Part shown: positions 26,733 through 36,327 of the stretch, piece after piece
Numbering within the stretch: position 1 is the stretch's first letter
How the letters are laid out: every line of letters starts with the position of its first letter
Source of the DNA: Acidobacteriota bacterium
GTDB lineage: Bacteria > Acidobacteriota > Vicinamibacteria > Vicinamibacterales > 2-12-FULL-66-21
NCBI GenBank assembly: GCA_003222675.1
Contig: QHWT01000055.1
Location: 230,619-294,618 of the forward strand
Direction: 5' to 3'
DNA length: 64,000 bases
The notes under the pieces: model-generated
The model's input: only the letters and a program-made list of their open reading frames with translations
Told to the model about the DNA's origin: nothing
The model's database searches: none
Program-made: the position numbers and the translations under genes

Positions 26733-27536
26733 GTGAATACCGGGCGCGTCGCCGCCATCGTCCTTCGCCAGTTCTACCTGACACGCGGAAGCATCACGCG
26801 CACGGTGCCGCTGTTCGTCTGGGTCGCGATTGACATCGTCCTCTGGGGTTTCATCACGAAATACCTGAACAGCGTCTCATCGGCCGGATTCGACTTCGTG
26901 CCGGTCCTGCTCGGCGCGGTGCTTCTCTGGGATTTCTTCACGCGGGTCATGCAGGGCGTGACGATGGCGTTTTTCGAGGACGTGTGGTCGCGCAACTTCC
27001 TGAACCTCTTCGCCTCGCCGCTCACAATCACCGAGTACCTGACGGGCCTCGTGATCACAAGCGTCATCACGAGCGCGGTCGGTCTGGTCGTGATGATCGT
27101 GCTCGCCGCCGCCGTCTTCGGGCTTTCGTTCAATTCCTATGGCGCGATGCTGGTTGCCCTGGTGCTGGTGCTGTTCCTGTTCGGCATCGCGCTTGGCGTT
27201 GCCGCATGCGCCATCGTGCTGCGGTTCGGGCCGTCCGCTGAGTGGTTCGTCTGGCCGATTCCGGGATTGCTGTCGCCTTTTGCCGGCGTGTTCTATCCGA
27301 TCGCGACCCTTCCTCGCTGGATGCAGGCGATCGCGGCGATTCTTCCTCCGTCCCACGTGTTCGAAGGCCTGCGCGCTGTTGTGGCCGGTGGGGCAGTGGT
27401 GCCGGCACGCTTGGGCATCGCGGCGGCGCTGGCGGTCGTGTACGTGCTCGGCGCGTGCTGGCTCTTCACGCGCGTGTACCGCCAGGCCGTTCGGATAGGT
27501 CTGATCGCCCGCTACAGCGCGGAGAGTCTGGCGTGA
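26733..27536 (+). CDS. ABC-2 type transporter permease
   Basis: About 267 residues from GTG 26733. Six hydrophobic segments are visible, including FDFVPVLLGAVLLWDFF, VITSAVGLVVMIVLAAAVFG and AMLVALVLVLFLFGIALG, with the ABC-2 membrane pattern GLLSPFAGVFYPIATLPRW before the last pair. It should be the membrane partner of the ATPase 46 bp upstream. The protein looks complete, which contrasts with the damaged ATPase. Substrate unknown. Confidence 0.85.
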   Translation: MNTGRVAAIVLRQFYLTRGSITRTVPLFVWVAIDIVLWGFITKYLNSVSSAGFDFVPVLLGAVLLWDFFTRVMQGVTMAFFEDVWSRNFLNLFASPLTITEYLTGLVITSVITSAVGLVVMIVLAAAVFGLSFNSYGAMLVALVLVLFLFGIALGVAACAIVLRFGPSAEWFVWPIPGLLSPFAGVFYPIATLPRWMQAIAAILPPSHVFEGLRAVVAGGAVVPARLGIAAALAVVYVLGACWLFTRVYRQAVRIGLIARYSAESLA

Positions 27537-27540
27537 GGCT

Positions 27541-27640
27541 CAGAAGGCATGGCTTACGCCCGCTCATGCCCTGGGCCGGCTTAAGCCTTGAGCCGCCCTG
27601 AGCCTTGAGTCAGAAGCGCCTACACGAGCGCGCAGGAGTC
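27541..27640. repeat. Heptad word array at a gene-truncation junction
   Basis: After the permease stop the sequence runs in 7-bp words such as GGCTTAA, GCCTTGA, TGAGCCT and TGAGTCA, with a complementary GGCTCAG near 27539. The array ends exactly where recognisable FUSC-like coding sequence begins, so it marks the breakpoint of the lost 5' part. Confidence 0.55.
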
Positions 27641-27852
27641 ATGCAGCGATCAACGGTCTCTTCACGATCTGCATCACCGGCTATGTCGTGTTTCTCGTCG
27701 TGCTCGCGGGCGGAGCGGAACCGGCGACGGCGAAATACCGAATCATCAACACGCTGATTGGCGGCAGCCTCGCGCTGATCTTTGCGGCGGCGTGGCCCGT
27801 AGCGGATGAACTCGAAATGAAACGCGCGAACGACGAGGGGCCTGCCGCATGA
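27592..27852 (+). pseudogene. C-terminal remnant of a FUSC-family membrane protein
   Basis: This frame has no ATG, GTG or TTG near its 5' end, and opens after a TGA at 27589-27591. From 27649 it encodes INGLFTICITGYVVFLVV and then YRIINTLIGGSLALIFAAAW, which reads like the last helices of FUSC/aromatic-acid-exporter-type proteins (the conserved TLIGG-LAL pattern before a Trp-Pro). The normal protein is several hundred residues longer. The stop overlaps the ATG of the following ABC ATPase (ATGA), so it was probably the upstream member of that operon before truncation. Confidence 0.5.
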
Positions 27853-28613
27853 TCGAGACCGAGGGGCTGGGGCGTTACTACGGAAGCCATCTCGCGCTGC
27901 AGGGACTCACGCTGCGTGTCGCTCCGGGCGAGATACTTGGATTCCTGGGACCGAATGGCGCTGGCAAGTCGACGACGGTCAAAATTCTGACCGGCATGAT
28001 CAAGCCGGACTACGGACGCGCGCGCGTTGCGGGGTACGACGTGGTCGAGCAGCCGATTGAAGTCAAGCGGCGCATCGGATACGTCCCCGAATCCGCGGCG
28101 CTCTACGAGTCGCTCACGGCTCGCGAATACCTGGACGTGATTGCGTCGCTCTATCATCTGCCGCGCGACCCGGCGCTCCAGCGGATCGACGAACTCCTGG
28201 ATCGGTTCGAGCTGTCCGGTTCACGCGACCAGCGGCTCAGCGAGTTCTCGAAAGGCATGAAACAGAAGGTGCTGATTGCGTCGGCGCTGATGCACCGGCC
28301 GGAGGTGTTGTTCCTCGACGAGCCGCTCACCGGACTCGACGCGAACGCCGCGCTCGTCGTCAAGGAACTGATCCGCGGTCTGGCGGCGCAGGGGCGCGCG
28401 ATCTTCTTCTGCTCGCACGTTCTCGAGGTCGTCGAGCGCGTGTGCACGCGCATCGTGATCATCAACAGAGGGCGGGCGATTGCCGATGGCACGGCACGCG
28501 CCATCGCCGAGGCCGCCGGCGCGTCCACGCTCGAGAACGCCTTCGTTGCGCTCACCGGCAGCCGCAGCGCCGCCGAGACCAGCCACGATCTCCTTCAAGC
28601 CCTGGAGCGGTGA
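27849..28613 (+). CDS. ABC transporter ATP-binding subunit (second module)
   Basis: About 254 residues and complete. Walker A is GPNGAGKST (about 35-43), signature LSEFSKGMKQK, Walker B VLFLDEP, and unlike the ATPase at 25991 the H-loop is intact (IFFCSHVLEVVERVC). The ATG overlaps the FUSC remnant stop and its own stop overlaps the permease start, so it is one translationally coupled unit. It resembles the CcmA/NatA group of ABC-2 exporters. Substrate unknown. Confidence 0.88.
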   Translation: MIETEGLGRYYGSHLALQGLTLRVAPGEILGFLGPNGAGKSTTVKILTGMIKPDYGRARVAGYDVVEQPIEVKRRIGYVPESAALYESLTAREYLDVIASLYHLPRDPALQRIDELLDRFELSGSRDQRLSEFSKGMKQKVLIASALMHRPEVLFLDEPLTGLDANAALVVKELIRGLAAQGRAIFFCSHVLEVVERVCTRIVIINRGRAIADGTARAIAEAAGASTLENAFVALTGSRSAAETSHDLLQALER

Positions 28614-29641
28614 TGCTCGGTCGCATTCTCGAATGGCTCGGTGTGGACGGCCTGCAGTTCCGCGCGCTCATCATCGTGTACTTGAAGACGGATTGGCGCG
28701 CGTCCGGGGGTGCCATCCGGGCCCGCCGGCAGGAACGCGGCAGCGGCCCCGCTATCGTCGGCGTGCTTATCGTGATGGCGATCGGCGGTGTCGCGCTGGC
28801 AATGGTGGCGGCCGTCACTGAGGATCCGCTCCTGTCTGGATCGATGCTCACGACGTATGGCGCCGCGAACACGATGATGCTGCTGCTCGTCGACTTCACC
28901 GGCGTCGTCGTGTCGCCCGAAGATTACGCCGTGCTCGGGCACCGGCCAATCGATTCACGCACGTACTTCGCCGCGAGGCTGACGTCGGTCGCGACGTATG
29001 TGGGAGCGATGAGCGTTGTCCTCGCGCTCGCACCGGCGTTCGCCTTTGCATTCGCGCGCCGGCTCGGTCTGCTGGCAATCCCCGCAACGCTTGCCGCCGT
29101 CACGTTCTGCAATCTCGTCGCGACGGTGTTCGTTATCGCCGGGTACGTCGCGCTCCTCGGCCACGTGCATCCCGCGCGCCTCAGTCGCGCGACTTCCTAC
29201 CTGCAACTCGTCCTCTCGATGTTGTTCTACGTCGTGTACTACCTGGCGACCATCGGATTCCAGCACTCGTTCCTGGAACGAAGCGGGATCGGTGACACGC
29301 CCTTCTTGTGGCTCAATCCCGCTGCATGGTTCGGTGCGTTCATTCCTGTCGCTGGAGGTCACGGATCCTCGCGTATGGTCGCGGCATCCCTGGCCGCAGT
29401 CGCACTGACGGTTGCGGCGGTGCCGATTGCAGCGGGACGCCTCTCGCTCGATTACGCGCGCCGCCTTGGCGAGGTCAGCGCCGCGGCCGAACCGACGCGG
29501 CGGGGCGGGCATCGATTTCACCTTCCAGGCTTCAGTCGCAATGAAGCGCGCGCGGTGGCGTTGCTCGTCCGCGCGCAGTTCAGGTTCGACAATCGATTCA
29601 GGATGGCGGTGCTCGGCATCCTGCCGTTGACGGCGTTCTAG
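28613..29641 (+). pseudogene. ABC-2 permease, N-terminal part ending at an in-frame amber codon
   Basis: About 342 residues from ATG 28613, overlapping the ATPase stop by one base. It has several membrane segments (AIVGVLIVMAIGGVALAMV, TLAAVTFCNLVATVFVIAGY, LQLVLSMLFYVVYYLATIG). The last residues are RFRMAVLGILPLTAF and then TAG at 29639-29641. The same frame continues without shift into the next entry, so a single base (TAC to TAG, for instance) could account for the break. The first half retains the long extracytoplasmic-helical region of this exporter type but lacks the final helices. Confidence 0.7.
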
Positions 29642-29644
29642 TGC

Positions 29645-30229
29645 ATGATGGACACGAGCGCGTTCGCGGATCCGTTTGCGGCCGAGGACGTCAACAGCGG
29701 CGTCTCGATATACTTCGCGGTCGTATTCCTGCCGATAACGCTGCACATGGCGCTGCACGCGAGCGAGAGCTGGCGCGCGGGCTGGATCTTTTTCGCGTCT
29801 CCCGCGTCTTCGTCGCGGATTGTCATTGCGACCAAGAACTTCGTGGCGGTGTACTTCCTCGGCGCTTACCTTCTGTTGGTCGCGGCCGTGTGGAGCGTCT
29901 TCTATCAACGGGTGTGGCATGCGCTCGTGCACGCCATGTTCGTGTGGCTGATCGCCCACCTGCTCCTGCAGTGTGCGGTTCTCGTCAAGCCGGTGCTGCC
30001 GTTCGCCTCGGAACCGCGGCGCGGCGAGCGTACGGGCGGATTGTTCCTCATGTTCTTCGGGGGCGGTACGCTGGCCGCGTTCATTCCGTTCCTGATGCCC
30101 GCCGTCTACGCGCATCCGCCAATCGCCGTCGCGGTGTTCGCCTTCATGGTCGCGGCGACCGCGGCGCTCGAGTATGCGCTGCGACTCAGGATCGACGAGG
30201 TCGTCGGGGATCTCGAGTTTCGGAACTGA
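29645..30229 (+). pseudogene. ABC-2 permease, C-terminal part (in frame with the preceding half)
   Basis: About 194 residues, three bases after the amber codon and in the same frame. It holds the remaining membrane helices (SIYFAVVFLPITLHMALH, NFVAVYFLGAYLLLVAAVW, GTLAAFIPFLMPAVYAH). ATG 29645 could reinitiate translation because it lies directly after the stop, but no ribosome-binding site is visible, so the halves are best seen as one broken gene of about 537 codons unless suppression occurs. Confidence 0.7.
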
Positions 30230-30294
30230 TCGTCGGTCGCATCGAGTGCGCCACCGCGCATGTTTGTGACAGCGCGGCCGGTAGGCCGCACACC

Positions 30295-30340
30295 CAATCA
30301 CCAATCACCAAATCACCAGATCACCAAATCACGACATCAG
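30295..30340. repeat. Array of 7-8-bp words CAATCAC/CAAATCAC
   Basis: Five or six copies of CAATCAC, CAAATCAC or CAGATCAC follow one another and end in GACATCAG. The array contains the TGA stop (30337-30339, minus strand) of the hybrid kinase gene. The rest of the 107-bp gap between convergent genes holds nothing that I recognise. Confidence 0.75.
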
Positions 30341-31923
30341 TGGATGCCCGGCGTCGCGGTGCGGCCCGCCAGCGATGCAACGACGACCGCAAGCTCGGAG
30401 GGTTCCACGGGCTTCGGCACGTGTGCCTGGTAACCCGCCAGCAGCGTGCGCGCGCGATCGGTCGCGTTGGCGAACGCGGTCAGCGCGGCCGCGGGGATGT
30501 GACGGCGCCGGTCGGGCAGGCTTCGCACTTTTTTAATGAGCACGTAGCCGTCTTCGAGCGGCATCGCGATGTCGCTGAGAAGCACGTCGGGCACTTCGCG
30601 ATCGAGCATCGCGAGCGCGTCGGACGTCGATGTGGCGGTGACCACACGCGCCCCGCAGTTCTCGAGAACGGCCGCCACGAGCGACAATGCGTCAGGCTCG
30701 TTGTCGACGACCAGCACCGTGACGCCATCGAGCCGCGGCAATCCCTCGATGCCTGTCGGCCCGGTCTCGTCATCGGTCGCCGCCGCGCGGATCATCGCCA
30801 CCGGCACACGGACCACGAACGTCGCGCCTTGCCCTGCGCCGTCGCTGCGCGCTTCGATCAGCCCGCCGTGCAGCTCGACGAGATGGCGCACGATGGATAA
30901 TCCCAGGCCAAGGCCTCCGTGCTGTCGTGTGGTTGCGGCGTCCTGCTGCCGGAACCGATCGAACACGTAGGGCAGGAACGCGGGCGCGATGCCTGCGCCG
31001 GTGTCGCTGACCGTGATGATGAGCCGCTCCCCGTCACGCGCGATGGACAAGCGCACTCGCCCGCCGTCGGGCGTGAACTTGATCGCGTTCGACAGCAGAT
31101 TCCAAATCACCTGCTGCATGCGCGCCGGATCGCAGAGCAGCGATTCACCGTCGCGCCCGGCATCAATGTCGAGCGCCAGGTGTTTCGCGTCCGCCTGGTG
31201 CCGCACGGATTCGATCGCCCCCTCCACGACGCCGCGAATGGGCACGGTACGAAACTCGAGCCGTAGTTTGCCCGTGATGATCCGCGAGATATCGAGCAGG
31301 TCCTCGATCAGCTGTGCCTGTACGCGTGTATTGCGCTCGATGATGTTGATCGCCCGCTTGGTCGCCGCCTCGTCAAGATGGCCGCCCGCAAGGAGTCGCG
31401 CCCAGCCGAGAATGGCGTTCAGCGGGGTGCGGAGCTCGTGAGACAACGTGGCGAGAAACTCGTCCTTCGCCTGGTTGGCGGCCTGAGCCTGCTCGCGTGC
31501 CTGCTGTTCGCGGACGAGCAGCTGCCGTCGATCCTCATCAGCGCGGTGCAGCGCCATGGCATAGCGCAAGCTGCGCTCGAGCCGTTCTGGCGCGAGCGCA
31601 TTCTTATTGAGGTAATCCGCCGCTCCCGCCTTCATCAGCGCAACCGCAAGCTCTTCGTCTCCCTGCCCGGTGAGCGCGACGACGGGGACACGGTGACCGG
31701 CGGCGCGGATAGCCCCCAGCGTCTCGATGCCATTCGACCCCGGCAACTGGTAGTCGAGCAGCACGCAATCGAAGCGGTCGTGCTGCAGCGCCGCGAGCGC
31801 CGGATCGCGCCCGGCCTGCTCTTCAATCTGTGCGTCCACACCCGCCTGCGCCAGCGCGCGCTTCACCGCGAGGCGATCGAGATCGTCGTCGTCGACGAGG
31901 AGGAGCTTGAGCGGAGGACCCAT
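30337..31923 (-). CDS. Hybrid histidine kinase: receiver, HisKA, HATPase, receiver
   Basis: About 528 residues from ATG 31923. Domain order: an N-terminal receiver ([14 protein letters not shown], phospho-Asp in [10 protein letters not shown], Lys in YLNKNALA), a short coil ([15 protein letters not shown]), HisKA with [17 protein letters not shown] near 150, HATPase_c ([30 protein letters not shown]) and a C-terminal receiver ([31 protein letters not shown]). No membrane segment. It starts 5 bp after the small response regulator and belongs to the same three-gene transcript, suggesting a phosphorelay. There is no DNA-binding output domain in the set. Confidence 0.92.
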   Translation of the reverse strand: MGPPLKLLLVDDDDLDRLAVKRALAQAGVDAQIEEQAGRDPALAALQHDRFDCVLLDYQLPGSNGIETLGAIRAAGHRVPVVALTGQGDEELAVALMKAGAADYLNKNALAPERLERSLRYAMALHRADEDRRQLLVREQQAREQAQAANQAKDEFLATLSHELRTPLNAILGWARLLAGGHLDEAATKRAINIIERNTRVQAQLIEDLLDISRIITGKLRLEFRTVPIRGVVEGAIESVRHQADAKHLALDIDAGRDGESLLCDPARMQQVIWNLLSNAIKFTPDGGRVRLSIARDGERLIITVSDTGAGIAPAFLPYVFDRFRQQDAATTRQHGGLGLGLSIVRHLVELHGGLIEARSDGAGQGATFVVRVPVAMIRAAATDDETGPTGIEGLPRLDGVTVLVVDNEPDALSLVAAVLENCGARVVTATSTSDALAMLDREVPDVLLSDIAMPLEDGYVLIKKVRSLPDRRRHIPAAALTAFANATDRARTLLAGYQAHVPKPVEPSELAVVVASLAGRTATPGIH

Positions 31924-31928
31924 GATCT

Positions 31929-32345
31929 TTATGGCAGTTCGACGAGCGTCCAATATTTGTTGAGCGAGGCCATGAGCTCGACGAAATCGATGAAGGTGAC
32001 CGGCTTGATGAGATAACCTGCGACGTTCAGGTTGTACGCCTCGATCTTGTCGCGGTCGTCGTTCGACGTCGTCAGGACGACAACCGGTGTATGCATGAAC
32101 ATGGGATCCTTGCGGAGCTCCCGCAGGAACTCGATGCCCGTCATGCGCGGCATGTTCAAATCGAGCAGGACGATCCGACGCGCGGCAGGCACCAGCCCGC
32201 CGCGCAGTATTTCCAGCGCCTCGATGCCGTCGCCGGCAATGAACAGCGGATTCACGATCCGGTTCTTCTCGAACGCGCGCCGCACGTTCATCACGTCCAC
32301 CTGGTCGTCTTCGACCAGCAGAATGTTGAGTACCTTTTCGTCCAC
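31929..32345 (-). CDS. Stand-alone response regulator (Rcp1-like receiver)
   Basis: About 138 residues from GTG 32345; the G of this codon is the last base of the upstream kinase stop (TAGTG), so translation is coupled. It is a single receiver domain: [18 protein letters not shown], the phosphorylation Asp in [13 protein letters not shown], Thr in VVLTTSNDD and Lys in GYLIKPVTF. The extended 'LTTSNDDRD' loop is typical of small receivers next to bacteriophytochrome- or PAS-type kinases. It should shuttle phosphate from the PAS kinase upstream, perhaps to the hybrid kinase downstream. Confidence 0.9.
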   Translation of the reverse strand: MDEKVLNILLVEDDQVDVMNVRRAFEKNRIVNPLFIAGDGIEALEILRGGLVPAARRIVLLDLNMPRMTGIEFLRELRKDPMFMHTPVVVLTTSNDDRDKIEAYNLNVAGYLIKPVTFIDFVELMASLNKYWTLVELP

Positions 32346-33595
32346 TACACCCCCGAGGTCGCCGTCTTGGGCCACGAGAACCAGAAGCAGGCGCCCGATC
32401 CGGCCGCCGATGTGACTCCAACCTGCCCGCCCTGCGCCTCGACCAGTTTCTTGACGAGGGACAAGCCAATGCCGGTCCCTTCGACCCTGTCGCGCGCTTC
32501 GAGCGTCTGGAAAATTCCCCAGATGCGCTCGTGAAATTCGGCAGGTATCCCCGGCCCGCTGTCGGTGACGGAGAATTCCCAGAATGCCCCCGCGTCCTTC
32601 GCTTCGATGTCGATCTCCACGTCGTCGCCGCCGTGCTTGATCGCATTGCCGATGAGATTTTGAAACACCTGTCGCAGTGGCGTGGGCTCGGCGACGATGA
32701 CCGGCAGGTCGACCTGAACCGAGACAATTGCCGACTCCGGCGAGAGCAGATCGATCGTCTCGCGCACAAGGCGGCAGACATCCACTGACACGGGCTGTTC
32801 GTGCGCGCGCCCCGCCCGCGAGTACTGCAGGATGCCCTCGATCAGCGATTCCATACGGTGCATGCGCGTGCGCATCAGCGCGAGCATCTCGCGCGTGTCG
32901 TCCGAGAGCGAGTCCTGCAGGTCCTCCTCGATCCATTGCGCGAGGTTCGCGATGCCGCGAAGCGGCGCGCGCAAGTCGTGCGATGCGGCGTAGGCAAACG
33001 CATCAAGCTCGCGATTGCTGCGCTCGAGCGCGGCGGCGAGCGTCGCGAGTTCCTGCGCGCGCCCACGCAGCTCCTCGCGTTCACGTTCGGCGCGCTCGCG
33101 CTCGTACTGCTCGCGAAACAACGCGAGCGCACGCTCTTCGGCGTTGCGCCGATCGGTGATGTCCTGCGCCGTCCCGCGCACCTTCACCGCCGTCCCCTGC
33201 TCGTCGCACACGACGGTGCCGCGCCCCAGGATCCACCGCTCGGTCCCCTCGGGCAGCACAATCCGATGTTCGACGACGTATGAGCTCCGCGTTTCGATCG
33301 CTTGCGCGATGACTTTCTGCATGCGCTCGCGATCGTCTGGTTGCAGCCGGTCCACGTACGCGGCGTATGAGAATGGCTCACCCGGATCGAGGCCCCAGAT
33401 CCGGAAGAGCTCTTCCGACCACTCGATCCGGTCCGATGCGAGATCCCATTCCCACGAGCCGATGTGCGCAATCCGCTGCGATTCGCGCAATTGCTGTTCG
33501 CGCCGCCGAAGCTCGGCGACGAGCGCATCCGCATCCGTCGTCACAACCCCGAGCGGAAATGTCCCGCCGTCACGCCAACGAGGGTTTTTGGTCAT
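32345..33595 (-). CDS. PAS-domain sensor histidine kinase
   Basis: About 416 residues from ATG 33595; an in-frame start at 33646 would reach into the repeat array. A PAS/PAC unit ([16 protein letters not shown] to [16 protein letters not shown], about 40-170) is joined by a coiled coil ([18 protein letters not shown]) to HisKA with [16 protein letters not shown] and HATPase_c ([30 protein letters not shown]). No membrane segment, so it senses a cytosolic cue. The context matches the PAS kinase plus single receiver pairs seen with phytochrome-type systems, but no GAF/PHY chromophore domain is present. Confidence 0.9.
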   Translation of the reverse strand: MTKNPRWRDGGTFPLGVVTTDADALVAELRRREQQLRESQRIAHIGSWEWDLASDRIEWSEELFRIWGLDPGEPFSYAAYVDRLQPDDRERMQKVIAQAIETRSSYVVEHRIVLPEGTERWILGRGTVVCDEQGTAVKVRGTAQDITDRRNAEERALALFREQYERERAEREREELRGRAQELATLAAALERSNRELDAFAYAASHDLRAPLRGIANLAQWIEEDLQDSLSDDTREMLALMRTRMHRMESLIEGILQYSRAGRAHEQPVSVDVCRLVRETIDLLSPESAIVSVQVDLPVIVAEPTPLRQVFQNLIGNAIKHGGDDVEIDIEAKDAGAFWEFSVTDSGPGIPAEFHERIWGIFQTLEARDRVEGTGIGLSLVKKLVEAQGGQVGVTSAAGSGACFWFSWPKTATSGV

Positions 33596-33667
33596 GCGTG
33601 TCCGGAGTGAGTACAGAACCGGGTGACAACAAGCGGGCGGTGTCAAAGGAGCAAGAGGTTTGCCACA

Positions 33668-33745
33668 CGGCTCAGAAACTCAGGACTCAGGGCGGCTTGA
33701 GGTTTAAGCCAGCATGAGCCGTGAGTCATGAGTCATCAGTCTGAG
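33668..33745. repeat. Heptad word array with inverted halves (GGCTCAG / TGAGTCA)
   Basis: The first half reads as GGCTCAG, AAACTCA, GGACTCA and GGGCGGC; the second as GCCGTGA, GTCATGA, GTCATCA and GTCTGAG. The two halves are roughly complementary and would fold back. The minus-strand Ser/Thr kinase gene stops inside the second half (TGA at 33736-33738). Confidence 0.65.
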
Positions 33746-35229
33746 AGCGCGGCCGCTGAGGTCGCGGGCTCGATGATCGCGAGCGACAGCACGTGCAGCA
33801 CGGCGGTCACGATCAACCACGCGGACATCGCGTCGTGATTGCCGGAGACCGCGATGCCGATGCCGAGCAGGATCGCGAGCAGCACGCCTTCGAGGCTTGC
33901 GATCGATCGAAGCAGGCGCGCGCGCTGCGCCGGCAGCGTCATCGGGTGCACGTGTGACGCGAACAACAAGTGCAGCCGCAGCGTGACCGCGATCGTGGCA
34001 AGCACGAGCGTGACAAGGAAGAGCGACGAGCCCCACGGCGCCAGCCACCGACGGCTGATCCACACTGCGATCGTGGCTGCGCTCGTCAACATGGCAATCG
34101 CGACCTGATGAAACTGCCACCACCACCAGGCGCGCGCGGAAAGCACGCGCGGCGCTGCATTCGGGACCTGCTCCCCGGGGCCGCGGAGTGCGGCCAGCAA
34201 TTCGCGTCCTGACGCGAACCGCGCGTTCGGATCGACATCGAGGCAACGGCGCACGATCGCGTCCAGCGCCGGCGGCTCGATCCGGTGCGCGAGCGGCGAT
34301 TGAGGGCTGACGAACCGTTCGACGAGCGACGCGGCGTCGGTTCCGCCGAACGGATGCACTCCTGTCGCGCATTCGTAGGCCATCACGCCAAATGCGAATA
34401 CGTCGCTGCGCGCGTCGAGCGGCGCTCCGCGCAACTGCTCCGGCGACATGTAGCCCGGCGTGCCGAGCATCGCGCCCGTGACGGTGAGGGACGCGTTCGA
34501 TCCCGGGGTTGGCGACAGGCTCCGCGCGAGGCCGAAGTCGACGACCTTCACGCGGCCGTCGCTCGAGACCAGCACGTTCTCCGGCTTGAGGTCGCGGTGG
34601 ATGATCCCGTGCTCATGCGCCGCGGCGAGGGCCTCGGCAACCGTCGTCAAGATCCGCAGCAGATCGCCAGTGAGCGGACCCGGTCCGAGCGTCGCGCGCA
34701 GCGTGGCGCCGCGCACGAGCTCCGTCGCGATGAAGACCTCGCCCTCGATCTCCTCGAACGCATACACCGTCGCGATTGCCGGATGCGACAGCCCTGCCGC
34801 CGCGCGCGCTTCGCGCGCCAGGCGCTCGCGTGCGACCTTGTCGCGCGTGAACGCGGGCGGCAGCGCCTTCAATGCGACGGTGCGTCCGAGCCGCGTGTCT
34901 TCCGCAGCGTAAACGATGCCCATGCCGCCGCGGCCAAGCTGCTCGAGGATGCGATAAGGCCCGATCCGACGGCCCGTGAGATCGGGCGCGCGGTCGAGAT
35001 CCTCGGAGAGAAGATCAGGCATCGCCGCCCATGGAGGTGTTTCGAGGAATCCGCCGGCGCGGTCGTGGGCCGCGAGCAGCGCGCGCACTTCCGCGACGCT
35101 CGAGGGATCGGTGACGGACGTGCGCGTCAGCAGCGCCTCGCGCGCGTCGCGATCCAGATCGACGGCCTCTTCGAAGAGCGCGGTGATGCGCGACCAGTGA
35201 TGCGTCAAAGCAGCTCGCGCGCCAGCCAC
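33736..35229 (-). CDS. Membrane-anchored serine/threonine protein kinase
   Basis: About 497 residues from GTG 35229, overlapping the sigma factor gene by 25 bp. A short N-terminal helical region of the type seen in ECF-linked kinases (residues 1-75) precedes a complete kinase domain: glycine loop LGRGGMGIVY, VALKALPP (Lys), IIHRDLKPEN catalytic loop, DFGLARSL and GTPGYMSPEQL. The C-terminal ~120 residues are four hydrophobic segments (IAMLTSAATIAVWI, LFLVTLVLATIAVTL, VLLAILLGIGIAV, WLIVTAVLHVLSLAII), without PASTA or TPR sensors. The pair with a TIGR02999-type sigma factor is standard in Acidobacteria and suggests regulation of that sigma factor by phosphorylation. Confidence 0.92.
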   Translation of the reverse strand: MAGARAALTHHWSRITALFEEAVDLDRDAREALLTRTSVTDPSSVAEVRALLAAHDRAGGFLETPPWAAMPDLLSEDLDRAPDLTGRRIGPYRILEQLGRGGMGIVYAAEDTRLGRTVALKALPPAFTRDKVARERLAREARAAAGLSHPAIATVYAFEEIEGEVFIATELVRGATLRATLGPGPLTGDLLRILTTVAEALAAAHEHGIIHRDLKPENVLVSSDGRVKVVDFGLARSLSPTPGSNASLTVTGAMLGTPGYMSPEQLRGAPLDARSDVFAFGVMAYECATGVHPFGGTDAASLVERFVSPQSPLAHRIEPPALDAIVRRCLDVDPNARFASGRELLAALRGPGEQVPNAAPRVLSARAWWWWQFHQVAIAMLTSAATIAVWISRRWLAPWGSSLFLVTLVLATIAVTLRLHLLFASHVHPMTLPAQRARLLRSIASLEGVLLAILLGIGIAVSGNHDAMSAWLIVTAVLHVLSLAIIEPATSAAALSD

Positions 35230-35765
35230 GCGCGGGCGAGCGCCCAGTGACGCTTGACCGTGGCCGGCGAGATGCCCATCGCGTCGGCGGTCTCCTCGAT
35301 GGTCAGGCCGCCAAAGTAGCGCAGTTCAACGATGCGCGCCTGATCCGCATCCACGACCGCGAGCCGGTCGAGCGCCGCGTCGAGCGCGATCAGATCGACC
35401 CGGCCGTCGGGTGCCGTGACAGGCAGGGATTCGTCGAACGTGACGCGCGGCGCCCCGCCACCACGCTTCTGCGCGTCGCGCGCACGCGCGCGCTCGATGA
35501 GGATCTGCCGCATGGAGTGCGCCGCGATCGCGCAAAAGTGCGCCCGGTTCTGCCACCGATCCGGACGATCCTTCAGGAGCCGCAGGTATGCCTCGTGGAC
35601 GAGCGCGGTGGGTTGCAGCGTCTGGCCGGGACGCTCGCCGCGCAGATAGTGTGCGGCAAGGCGGCGCAGTTCGTCGTAGACCAGCGGCAGCAACGTTTCG
35701 AGCGAGAGACGATCGCCGCGGCTCGCCCGCGCGACCAGCTCGTCGAATGGTGCTGCGTCCGCCAT
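35205..35765 (-). CDS. ECF-like RNA polymerase sigma factor (TIGR02999 type)
   Basis: About 186 residues. Region 2 has LVYDELRRLAAHYLRGERP and QPTALVHEAYLRLL, then RAHFCAIAAHSMRQILIERA, all characteristic of the TIGR02999 group found beside protein kinases. Region 4 ends with IVELRYFGGLTIEETADAMG and the helix-turn-helix ATVKRHWALARAW. No anti-sigma factor is adjacent; the kinase downstream overlaps it and probably takes that control role. It starts one base into the cyclophilin stop codon, so it lies in one transcript with that gene. Confidence 0.92.
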   Translation of the reverse strand: MADAAPFDELVARASRGDRLSLETLLPLVYDELRRLAAHYLRGERPGQTLQPTALVHEAYLRLLKDRPDRWQNRAHFCAIAAHSMRQILIERARARDAQKRGGGAPRVTFDESLPVTAPDGRVDLIALDAALDRLAVVDADQARIVELRYFGGLTIEETADAMGISPATVKRHWALARAWLARELL

Positions 35766-36286
35766 CAGGCGACCCGCTCGATCGTCACCTTGTTGATGAC
35801 CACCGGCTTCACCGGACGATCCTGCCGTCCGGTCGGAACCGCGCCGATCTTCTTCACGACCTCGAGTCCCTCGACGACCTCGCCAAAAACGGAGTGCTTG
35901 TTGTCGAGATGCGGCGTCGGTCCCAGCGTGATGAAGAACTGGCTGCCATTCGTGTTCGGCCCGGCATTGGCCATCGACAGGATGCCGGCGCGATTGTGCC
36001 GCGCCTTCGGATGGAACTCGTCGGCGAAGTTGTAGCCGGGGCCGCCTGTGCCCTGCCCGAGCGGATCGCCCCCCTGGATCATGAAACCGTTGATCACGCG
36101 GTGAAAGACGATGCCGTTGTAGAACGGCGTCTTGCGACGCTCACCAGTCGCCGGGTCGCGCCATTCCTTGGTCCCTTCCGCAAGCCCCACGAAGTTCGCG
36201 ACGGTGTTCGGGGCTTCCTGATCGAAGAGCCGAACGCGGAACGTCCCCTCAGTGGTGTCGAAATTCGCGTAAGTTCCTGGTTGCAC
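35765..36286 (-). CDS. Peptidyl-prolyl cis-trans isomerase, cyclophilin type
   Basis: About 173 residues from GTG 36286, with AAGGAG six bases upstream. The cyclophilin core is complete: NTVANFVGLAEG, NGIVFHRVINGFMIQGGDP (catalytic Arg), ILSMANAGPNTNGSQFFI and HSVFGEVVEGLEVV. No signal peptide, so it acts in the cytoplasm as a folding helper. It is first in the run PPIase-sigma-kinase, and is divergent from blaI; a GATAAT -10 box (36312-36307, minus) lies close to the BlaI dyads, so it may share that control. Confidence 0.93.
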   Translation of the reverse strand: MQPGTYANFDTTEGTFRVRLFDQEAPNTVANFVGLAEGTKEWRDPATGERRKTPFYNGIVFHRVINGFMIQGGDPLGQGTGGPGYNFADEFHPKARHNRAGILSMANAGPNTNGSQFFITLGPTPHLDNKHSVFGEVVEGLEVVKKIGAVPTGRQDRPVKPVVINKVTIERVA

Positions 36287-36327
36287 GGCGTCTCCTTGAA
36301 CCCGACATTATCCCACTCCGTCTAACT

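Noticed and set aside
28955-30304. 449-codon minus-strand ORF opposite the split ABC permease
   Set aside because: Considered because the permease is broken, but the translation is charged and featureless while the plus-strand halves carry typical membrane helices.
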